A stretch of 46,116 nt of DNA from Candidatus Cloacimonadota bacterium. GTDB taxonomy: Bacteria; Cloacimonadota; Cloacimonadia; Cloacimonadales; Cloacimonadaceae. Numbering within the stretch: the stretch's first letter is position 1; each line of letters begins with the position of its first letter. The position numbers were made by a program, and so were the translations under genes. Shown here piece by piece: positions 9,538 to 17,100 of the stretch. Location: positions 1 to 46,116 of the forward strand of contig JARRCD010000002.1 in assembly GCA_029982875.1 (NCBI GenBank), written 5' to 3'. The notes beneath the pieces were generated by a model, which saw only the letters and a program-made list of their open reading frames with translations, was not told the DNA's origin and did no database searches.

Positions 9538-9922
9538 CTTTCCTCCAGATTTTCAATATTTTTCTAATGTATTCCACTCAAACAAAAGCGGGATTTTAGT
9601 CAATGCCAATTTCATTTTGCTGTGCGCATAACGGATAACGGATAACCCAAAATCCCATATAAAATCTATGTAATCTGTGTGAGACCCACGCTGTGTATTT
9701 AACGGCGATAACTCATGGGAAACAGATCAGAACAGTCTCCTGCCGTTTGCTCTGCTTCGTCTAAAGGATCTGAGCCAGCATAACAAACTATTACCCTGTC
9801 CTGTGAACTTACTTTCAACTCGAGATTAAGTCCAGATTAAGTCCTGAGCAGGACTTAATCTGGACTTGAAGCCAAGAGGAAACGAAATTGAGGAGACGAG
9901 CAAATTTGCGGGAAGATCTGTC
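9538..9922. other. 385-base intergenic region between the C39-like gene and the thiolase gene
   Basis: No credible gene is seen here. It holds repeat family A copy 1 with its perfect 18-bp hairpin near the C39-like stop codon, a short run of ATAACGG (about 2.7 units, 9628-9646), and presumably the thiolase promoter near 9540-9600. On the minus strand the best-spaced pair I could find is TTGAGT, 17 bases, TATTGA, which is weak. The rest looks like unconstrained sequence. Confidence 0.6.
9816..9890. repeat. Dispersed intergenic repeat A, copy 1, with perfect hairpin
   Basis: This aligns without gaps to 22046-22120 at 56 of 75 positions by my count. Inside it, AAGTCCAGATTAAGTCCT (9828-9845) pairs perfectly with its reverse complement (9850-9867) across a GAGC loop. 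The left arm also holds a tandem AGATTAAGTCC doublet, which copy 2 shares as GATCAAGTCCT twice. It ends 33 bases beyond the stop of the minus-strand C39-like gene. There is no U-run, so it is not a textbook terminator, although it could stabilise or end the message. Confidence 0.75.
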
Positions 9923-10888
9923 TTAGCGGGGATCTATATCAGTGCTGAGATTGATGTGGAAGCTACTTTGCAGATGGAGAGTATCGTAACGCGATGGCAT
10001 AGCCGAAAAGTATTTACTGTAAATAATCTGGAGTGTGTATCTCTCATCCTCCAAAGGTGTATAATCCTGCATCTCAAAGAGCAGATCGATTTCTTCATTA
10101 GCCCCGATAGTGGCATATTTGTAATCTATGGTATACATCAGCTCTCCGGTGGAATCGAACAACCCCAGAATAAAGAATCCGGAGATATCTACATCGAGGA
10201 CATTTTGTAGGCTTACAAAGACATCTGCGGGTAGGGGCAGACCGTAAATATCATATAAAAAGGATTCATCTTCGGGGATGGGCACCACATTGATCTCGCT
10301 GCTCAGCTTAAAAGTCTGTTCATCCAGCCAAATTCCGCTGTAGCTTCTGGCCGAGCGAAACCCACCCCAATATGCCAAAGTGCGGGCTTCATAATCTGTC
10401 ATGCCAGGATCATTTACATAGTATGAAGAAGCTCGGTTTGCCGGGCCGTCGCGTTTTACCACCAAGACCCAGTGTGAACGGCGGCCGTTTACTTTGACGA
10501 TTACCTTGTGTCCCTTCTCCAATTCTGAGGCGAGAAAATGCCAGTCGTTATAACGAAAGCTCTGGGCTTCCAGCTCCAATCCCAGACCTTCGCCATCAAT
10601 CAATCCGGGGATTTGCCAGCGCAGGTCGTTGCCGTAATAGCCCCCGTTTTTTCGCAACCAGGAGTTCAGCTTATCCGGCGTCATATAGGGATTTGAGGCT
10701 TCTGCATTGAGCAGCATCGATAAACAGGATAATACACATCCACTGCGCCCAATGGATGTGCTCCGCCCCAGTCTGTCATATTGCCAACGCGAATCACTCT
10801 GGGAAAACCAATTAAATTCCGTTGCGAAGCACTGGACAACTAACAGCATAAAACAGAGACTAAAAAAGAATCTTTTGGTGTGTGACAT
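9923..10888 (-). CDS. Secreted C39-like (papain-fold) cysteine peptidase
   Basis: ATG at 10888 is chosen over the GTG at 10906 because it gives a clean signal peptide (MSHTKRFFFSLCFMLLVVQCFAT); neither has a clear ribosome site. The mature N-terminal half resembles the peptidase_C39_2 group: Cys51 in SIGRSGCVLSCLSMLL, His139 in GRRSHWVLVV, and Asn159/Asp160 in YYVNDPG, in the order expected for a Cys-His-Asn/Asp site. The last ~130 residues look like a beta-sandwich with no family I recognise (VFVSLQNVLDVDISGFFILG and later strands). Unlike bacteriocin-processing C39 domains it is not fused to an ABC transporter, so a periplasmic or surface peptidase or amidase role is inferred. It stands alone, divergent from the hydrogenase-maturation genes. 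Confidence 0.75.
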   Translation of the reverse strand: MSHTKRFFFSLCFMLLVVQCFATEFNWFSQSDSRWQYDRLGRSTSIGRSGCVLSCLSMLLNAEASNPYMTPDKLNSWLRKNGGYYGNDLRWQIPGLIDGEGLGLELEAQSFRYNDWHFLASELEKGHKVIVKVNGRRSHWVLVVKRDGPANRASSYYVNDPGMTDYEARTLAYWGGFRSARSYSGIWLDEQTFKLSSEINVVPIPEDESFLYDIYGLPLPADVFVSLQNVLDVDISGFFILGLFDSTGELMYTIDYKYATIGANEEIDLLFEMQDYTPLEDERYTLQIIYSKYFSAMPSRYDTLHLQSSFHINLSTDIDPR

Positions 10889-11110
10889 ATTTTCTAAGCT
10901 TAACACGATAAATTAGTTACGCATTTTTTGCTAAAATGAAGGGCAGAAACAATCTGTCAATAACAATTTTTCTCTTGCCAGAAATCTACTTGGTAAAAGA
11001 ATGGAAAAAATAACCTGCGATGAGAGATACGTTCTGGCATCAAGGGTGGAATAATCCTCCCCCTTATGCCTCCATTTTATCAATTTTCGCTTGTACGTCA
11101 GGAAGTATTT

Positions 11111-11383
11111 ATGTCGGTAAAAAGACACATTGTAACCATCATCATCGATGATATCGAACAGGCCTTTCAGCCCGTAAGTGAATTGCTGCATGCCCATGCT
11201 TCGTATATCCACCTCAGAGTAGGCTATCCGATGCGCGATTGGGGTGTTTTCGTGATCTTTCTGATCATGGAAATGACCACTGCCGAGATGGGTGCTTTTT
11301 CTGGTAAATTAGGTATGACCCCAGGTCTCAAAGTAAAGACTCAGACTCTGAAAATTGAAAAAGGAGAAATAAATGAAGATTAA
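11111..11383 (+). CDS. TM1266-type iron-only hydrogenase system regulator
   Basis: The track ORF starts at 11066, but ATG at 11111 has AGGAAG six bases ahead and gives the usual ~90-residue length. The protein (MSVKRHIVTIIIDDIEQAFQ ... HLRVGYPMRDWGVFVIFLIMEM) has the ferredoxin-like ACT fold pattern of the small family found beside [FeFe] hydrogenase maturation genes, named after Thermotoga TM1266. The family is called a regulator from its fold and context; its ligand is not established to my knowledge. The stop lies 11 bases inside hydG, so the two are almost certainly co-translated. The antisense ORF at 10931-11212 is a shadow of this gene. Confidence 0.85.
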   Translation: MSVKRHIVTIIIDDIEQAFQPVSELLHAHASYIHLRVGYPMRDWGVFVIFLIMEMTTAEMGAFSGKLGMTPGLKVKTQTLKIEKGEINED

Positions 11384-12782
11384 CACAGAAGGACTCCAAT
11401 CCTTTATTCCGGATGATACTATCCAGGCTCTGCTGCAAAGCGAGAGTAAGGCACCCGCCAGTAGAATCCGGGATATCATCCAAAAGTCTTTGGACAAACA
11501 CAGGCTGGACCCAGCCGAAACAGCAGCTTTGCTGAGTGTCAAAGATCCTGAACTAAAGTCGATGATCTTTGAAGGTGCTCATGAACTCAAAGAACGCATT
11601 TATGGCAATCGCATTGTCCTATTTGCTCCGCTTTATGTGGGCAATGAATGCATCAACGATTGCGTGTATTGTGGGTTTAGAATCTCAAACCAGGAATGCG
11701 CCCGACATACCTTAAGCCATGACGAGCTCGTCAACGAAACTAAGGCTCTTGTCAATAACGGACACAAACGCTTGATAATGGTCTATGGAGAACACCCCAT
11801 GTATGACCCCAGGTTTATTGCCGATACCGTTCAGACCGTGTATGAAACAAAATTCAACAAAGGAGAGATCAGGAGGGTCAATATCAATGCTGCGCCTATG
11901 GATATCGAGGGCTACCGGATAGTGAAATCCGTAGGAATCGGTACCTACCAGATCTTTCAGGAGACCTATCATCAAAAAACCTATGAAAAACTGCATCCTA
12001 CCGGTCCCAAAAGCAATTTCCTCTGGCGGTTGGATGGTCTCGACCGCGCCATGAAGGCTGGCATTGATGATCTGGGGATAGGGGCTTTGATGGGTCTTTA
12101 TGACTGGCGTTTTGAAGTGATGGGACTGCTCTATCACGCCATCCATTTGGAGGATACTTTTGGAGTGGGACCTCATACTATATCCTTCCCCCGGATAGAA
12201 CCGGCCATTGGGACCGAATTTACTCAACATCCTCCTTTCAAGGTGTCTGACGAAGATTTCAAGCTCTTGGTGGCGGTGATTCGCCTCAGTGTCCCCTATA
12301 CCGGACTGATCCTCACCGCACGTGAGCCGATTGCAGTTCGTAACGAAGTGTTGCCTTTGGGGATATCTCAAATAGATGCCGGAAGCTCAATCGGGGTGGG
12401 AGACTATGCGCACAAGGACGATGAATCCCGTAAGAAGTCACAATTTGTTTTGGGCGATACCCGCCCCTTGGATGATGTAATCTATGAATTGGCAAAAGAT
12501 GGCTATATCCCTTCGTTTTGCACTTCATGCTATCGGGCCGGACGCACCGGCGAACATTTCATGGAATTTGCCATTCCCGGATTTGTAAAACGCTTCTGTA
12601 CACCCAATGCGCTCCTGACTTTTGCCGAATATCTCGATGATTATTCCAGTGAACGCACCAAAGCGCAAGGTCAGAAGCTCATTGATTTTGAGCTTTCCCG
12701 CCTGGAAGATACCGAGATGAAAGCTTCTTTAACGGAGAAACTCGCAAAACTTAAGGCAGGGCAGAGAGATCTCTATTACTAA
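11373..12782 (+). CDS. hydG: HydG, [FeFe] hydrogenase maturation radical SAM enzyme
   Basis: HydG cleaves tyrosine and builds the Fe(CO)2(CN)-cysteine synthon that supplies CO and cyanide ligands to the hydrogenase H-cluster. Both iron-sulfur sites are visible. Cys93-x3-Cys97-x2-Cys100 (CINDCVYC) binds the SAM cluster. Cys383-x2-Cys386-x22-Cys409 is the C-terminal motif that marks HydG and separates it from ThiH and HydE. The 469-residue length is normal. It overlaps the TM1266-type regulator upstream. HydE, HydF and the hydrogenase itself are not in this window, so they must lie elsewhere for this gene to matter. The gap to the thioredoxin gene is 115 bases. Confidence 0.97.
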   Translation: MKINTEGLQSFIPDDTIQALLQSESKAPASRIRDIIQKSLDKHRLDPAETAALLSVKDPELKSMIFEGAHELKERIYGNRIVLFAPLYVGNECINDCVYCGFRISNQECARHTLSHDELVNETKALVNNGHKRLIMVYGEHPMYDPRFIADTVQTVYETKFNKGEIRRVNINAAPMDIEGYRIVKSVGIGTYQIFQETYHQKTYEKLHPTGPKSNFLWRLDGLDRAMKAGIDDLGIGALMGLYDWRFEVMGLLYHAIHLEDTFGVGPHTISFPRIEPAIGTEFTQHPPFKVSDEDFKLLVAVIRLSVPYTGLILTAREPIAVRNEVLPLGISQIDAGSSIGVGDYAHKDDESRKKSQFVLGDTRPLDDVIYELAKDGYIPSFCTSCYRAGRTGEHFMEFAIPGFVKRFCTPNALLTFAEYLDDYSSERTKAQGQKLIDFELSRLEDTEMKASLTEKLAKLKAGQRDLYY

Positions 12783-12843
12783 GGAGAAGATCGGGATTTT
12801 GCCCCATTAGCATGAGTTCCGCCCCGAACATGCAACTATAGAT

Positions 12844-12872
12844 TTGCTTAGGGTGTCCATTAGCTTTATCTT
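12844..12872 (+). promoter_or_regulatory. Possible sigma-70-type promoter for the thioredoxin gene
   Basis: TTGCTT and TATCTT are separated by 17 bases, placing a start about 20 bases before the AAGGAG ribosome site. Only 3 of 6 and 4 of 6 bases match consensus, so this is tentative. Confidence 0.28.
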
Positions 12873-12897
12873 GTCTAATAAAAACAAGGAGTACGAC

Positions 12898-13230
12898 ATG
12901 CTTATCCAGATAACTGACCAAAACTTTCAGGAAGTTACTTCAAGTGGCTTGGTATTAATAGACTTTTGGGCACCTTGGTGCGGACCCTGTAAAATGATCA
13001 CTCCTACCATAGAAGAAATCAGTAAGGAAAATGAAAATATTAAAGTGGGCAAACTCAATGTGGACGACTATCCGGATCTTGCGGGGAAATATGGGGTTAT
13101 GAGCATCCCAACTTTGCTCTTTTTCAAAGATGGCGAGGTGCAGGATAGCTCTATTGGCGTAGTACCCAAAACCGTGATCCAAAATAAACTTGCTGCTCTG
13201 AATGATGGGGCAGGGAATCTTGCACCGTAA
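12898..13230 (+). CDS. trxA: Thioredoxin
   Basis: This is a small cytosolic disulfide reductant. ATG at 12898 is preferred over the track start (a TTG at 12844) because AAGGAG lies six bases upstream and the protein then begins MLIQITDQNFQEV, giving the typical 110 residues. The active site is FWAPWCGPCK, and the cis-proline loop is MSIPTLLFF. The C-terminus carries a short extra tail (DGAGNLAP) that overlaps the next gene by 29 bases. It may be read together with the acyltransferase downstream. There is no thioredoxin reductase nearby. Confidence 0.95.
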   Translation: MLIQITDQNFQEVTSSGLVLIDFWAPWCGPCKMITPTIEEISKENENIKVGKLNVDDYPDLAGKYGVMSIPTLLFFKDGEVQDSSIGVVPKTVIQNKLAALNDGAGNLAP

Positions 13231-14110
13231 AGATCTGATAAATATCCTTGAATATTATCCCTTCAGAGCTCTGATTGCACTGCTGAAACTGCTGCCATAT
13301 AGTTGTAGCAAAGCCTTGATATTGGCGTTATTCAGACTATTTGGTTATGGTATCGGAATTAGGCGCAATGTTGCTGCTGCACAGCTGAAAAAAGTCTATC
13401 CAAGGTGGGATGATGCGCACCTGCACAAAGTCTTAAAAGCTATCTACCGGCAGCTGGCTCTGAATATTGCCGAAGAATATTTGCTGGATGATGATAGGCT
13501 GAATAAGAATTCCACCGTTAAAGGGAAAGAACATATAGAAAAAGCACTGTCCCTGGGGAGGGGAGCCATCCTGGCTACGGCGCATTTTGGGAATTGGGAA
13601 GCAGCCCGCATCCTCCCCCTCAAAGGCATCCCCCTGGACGTTATCACCAAAAAACAGCGTAATACCCTCTTTGACAACTATACCAATGCCATCAGACAGC
13701 GCAGCGGTATGCATGTCATTGATATGAAGCGCGGATTGAGGGATGTCATTACCAATCTCAAAGAAAACCGCCTGGTAGCAATCCTGGCAGATCAGAATGC
13801 AGGATCACGGGGGATAGTATTGGATTTTCTGGGCTATCCGGCTTCACACTGGAAAGGAGTAGCCAAGCTTTCGCTAAGATATCATATCCCCATCGTGCCG
13901 AGCTTTGTGGTTCGTCAAAAAGATGATAGCCTTTGCTTTGAATTTTCTGAGATGATCTACTATCCGGATTTGGAGGATAAAGAAGAAAACTATCCCCAGC
14001 TGCTATCCCCAATCATCCGGATCACAGAGGATTATATCAACCGCTATCCAGAGCAATGGTTCTGGGTGCATAAGCGCTGGAAACACGCCTGCGATATGTT
14101 CCAAAGATAA
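13202..14110 (+). CDS. LpxL/HtrB-family acyltransferase (lipid A-type late acylation)
   Basis: The family transfers fatty acyl chains from acyl-ACP onto lipid A precursors at the inner membrane. The catalytic motif is His128-FGNW-Glu133 in ATAHFGNWEAA, matching HX4D/E. Later family features are ILADQNAGSRG, the FLGYPASHWKGVAKLS segment and the C-terminal PEQWFWVHKRWK. One hydrophobic N-terminal stretch (about residues 22-48) should anchor it. The start is uncertain. ATG 13202 has no clear ribosome site and overlaps the thioredoxin gene by 29 bases, while TTG 13220 follows GGGGCAGGG. If lipid A is absent in this lineage, another lipid acceptor is possible. The length (302) fits the family. Confidence 0.85.
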   Translation: MMGQGILHRKDLINILEYYPFRALIALLKLLPYSCSKALILALFRLFGYGIGIRRNVAAAQLKKVYPRWDDAHLHKVLKAIYRQLALNIAEEYLLDDDRLNKNSTVKGKEHIEKALSLGRGAILATAHFGNWEAARILPLKGIPLDVITKKQRNTLFDNYTNAIRQRSGMHVIDMKRGLRDVITNLKENRLVAILADQNAGSRGIVLDFLGYPASHWKGVAKLSLRYHIPIVPSFVVRQKDDSLCFEFSEMIYYPDLEDKEENYPQLLSPIIRITEDYINRYPEQWFWVHKRWKHACDMFQR

Positions 14111-14170
14111 AGATTGACAGCTATTCAATGCATACAAAGTTGGTAGTACTATAGTAGATTGGAGTAATCA

Positions 14171-17100
14171 ATGTATATAGATCATCGCTATGAAGTTTTG
14201 GAGAGCTTGGGCTCCGGAAGTTGGGCAAATGTATATAAAGTACGGGATCTTCGCTCAGACAAGATATATACTCTGAAACTCTTTCAATACCTTTCTTCAG
14301 AGGAGCTTTATCGCTATTTTAGCGCTGAAGATATGCATCATATTACCCAGATTGAGCATCCCAATCTCTCCCATGTGGTGGATTTCGGACATGTGGGTGA
14401 TCATATCTACTTTATCAGTGATTATTTTGAAGGCAAGACTCTGGCATACTTCCGTTTTTCACCCAACAGAATCCATCTTATCTATGATATTGTAGTACAA
14501 ATCTGCTATGCTCTCCATGCTTTGCATCGCCAGCAAATCCTCCATAAAGACCTCAAGCTCGAGAATGTCTTGTACAATCTGGAGAATGGACAAATCACCA
14601 TCAATTTAATCGACTATGGTTTTTCCAAGATCGATCCCAACACGGATAGCCAGCATGTATCAGGCTCCTTGCCCTATTTGGCTCCGGAATTGTATCTGGG
14701 GCACGCACCGACTGAAAGCAGCGATTTCTATGCTTTGGGAGTAATGCTCTACCGCCTGTGTACGGGCTCTTTCCCCTTCAGCATAGATCAGATCAATGCT
14801 CTTATTACCGGCGGTCACCAGTATTTTATACCGAATTTCCCCTCGGAACTAAACAAAAACATCCCTCCGGATCTGGAGAAATTTATCCTCAGGCTCTTGG
14901 AAAGGAATCCTCAAAACCGCTTCCAAAGCGCAGAAGAGATCATCGGCTATATCAATCGCATCTACCATAATGATTACCCCTTTTCAGCCTCCTGGTCCTT
15001 AGTAAATACCATGCGCTTCAATAGCTACCTCGTGCGGGAGAAATATGCACATCAGCTCCTGGATTTTGTGCCCGCCGTTACCAACGCAAATGGCAAGATA
15101 ATATCGGTCATCGGAGGTGACGGTTTAGGCAAAGATAGCATATTATCGCTATTCCGTTACCATCTTTTGGGGGGAGAATTTTACTTGTTTGATTACACTT
15201 GCACGCGTACCGAGCATGAAGCCTTTTTTGCGCTGATCAAGGAGTTTTTGCAATCCTTAAGTGCCGAGGAAATCAAGCAATACAAGTCCCTGTCCCAGAT
15301 ATCTCCGAAGTTTAAACGCTATCTCTTTTCCAGTGAACAGGAAGCCAAGTCTTTAAGTCAAACCGTAGACGACCTTAAGGGAGATTTTGAGAGTGTTAAG
15401 AATCTTTTGATCCAGCTTTCTCACAACAAGCCCATTATCTTTGTGATCAGGAATTTTCAGTATGTAAACCGGCACACGATCGATTTTATTAACTATATGT
15501 CTCCTTATATGGTGCAAAACCGTTTGATGGTAGTTCTCTCCTGCAATGACTTTAACAAGGTTAGCCAGATCGAGCATACCGTCTTAATCAACATCCCTTT
15601 CCTGGATAAAACAGAGAGCTACTCTTATATCAACAAGCTGCTTCCTGCCAAAGCCCCAAACCAATTTTGCGATGATCTCTACCAGCGTTCCAGCGGAAAT
15701 CCTCACTTTATCAAAGAAATACTCATAGACCTGGTGCAAAAGAAAAGCATCGTCCTGGAAGATGAGATCAAGTTCCCGGAGAATCTGGACGGATATCAGT
15801 TACCCTCCAGACTCCTGCACTCAATCTATTCACGGATGAGTCACCTTACTACTGGTAGTTATGCCGCCTTGCAGAAGCTTAGCATAGTTCAGACTCCTAT
15901 GAGCAGGGAATTGATTATCTACATCCTGAAACTCAAGGATATAGAGCTGTATAACCTGCTCAATGATGCTACCTACAACGAGATCATTAGTAAAAAGGGA
16001 AAGTATTATAGCTTTAGCTTTATCGAAGCAAAACAGAGGATGTATTCCGAATGCAACGAAAAGCTGCATGTTTTTGTATCTAAGAGACTACTGCAGTACT
16101 TTAAGCATAAGGAAATTACCGATAGGAAAACCTGCGAGGGGCTGATCTCAAATGCTTTCATAGCAAAAGACCTCCAGGCCGCCCGGTGTTATTATCTGAA
16201 ACTTTCGAGTTTACTGAGTGAGGATTATGAGCAAGCTGAGGCCTATGAGGCTATGCTGAGTGTATTGAAGCTGGATTTTGATCCTCAGACTAATGTGGGA
16301 GCTCGGGAAATAATCCAGGACCTCACTATCTTTCAGGAAAAGACAGAGTTTACCGGCTTTTATGAACGGGCGGGATTTATCCTGGACAATGCTGATCTGA
16401 TCCCGGAGATCTTTGAGAAGCATTACACAATGGGGACTATCCTCTACTTGCGGGAGGATCTGGACAATGCTCTGACGAGTTATCAAATGGCGGAAGAGCT
16501 GATCATGACAGGAAAGCAGCAGCTTCTGATCTGGTTGTCTTACATTCAGGTCTATCTTAGGACGGATTTGGTTCAAGCACGTTACTATCTGGATCTGGCT
16601 TTAGCGCAAGAGCTGCCGCTGGACCTGCATATCGCTTTTACTGACAGGCTGGCGGTTTATTATAATATCAGGAATGAACCTGATCGGGCCATCAAGTTGC
16701 TCGAGGACTTTTTGGAGGAGATTCCTCCAGAACACGATAGCAGGGTAATGACGAGGCTGGCGGCGATGCATAATGATCTGGGTGTCTTTTACAGTAATCA
16801 GAAGGTCATTGACGAAGCGGACGAGCATTTGAATCAGGCTTTGAGCATTGCCAAGCGCTTTAATCTGCGTCGCTATTGGGGTTTGATCTATAACAATCTC
16901 TCAGACTTGTATCTTAAGCAGGGCATCACTGTGGAATCCAGTCAGTATTCTGAATTGGCATACAAGTACTCCAGTGAGTTGAATCTGACATCTTTTAAGG
17001 CATTAGCTCTGCTCAATCAGGGCGAGGCCAAAATCAAGATGGGTGAGTTTCACGAAGCCGAGACTTTACTTTTATCCTGCAAAAAGATGATGCAATCCAT

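Noticed and set aside
9628-9646. ATAACGG tandem units
   Set aside because: Fewer than three copies of a 7-base unit; not enough for a repeat array or a binding-site cluster.
10931-11212. 93-codon minus-strand ORF
   Set aside because: It overlaps the TM1266-type regulator on the opposite strand; the plus frame has a ribosome site, a family match and coupling to hydG.
11712-12371. 219-codon minus-strand ORF inside hydG
   Set aside because: Antisense to the HydG frame, which carries both iron-sulfur motifs; no domain seen in the shadow.
14114-14120. TTGACA just upstream of the giant kinase gene
   Set aside because: The bases 17 downstream (AAGTTG) do not resemble a -10; a weaker TTCAAT-17-TACTAT pair is mentioned instead.
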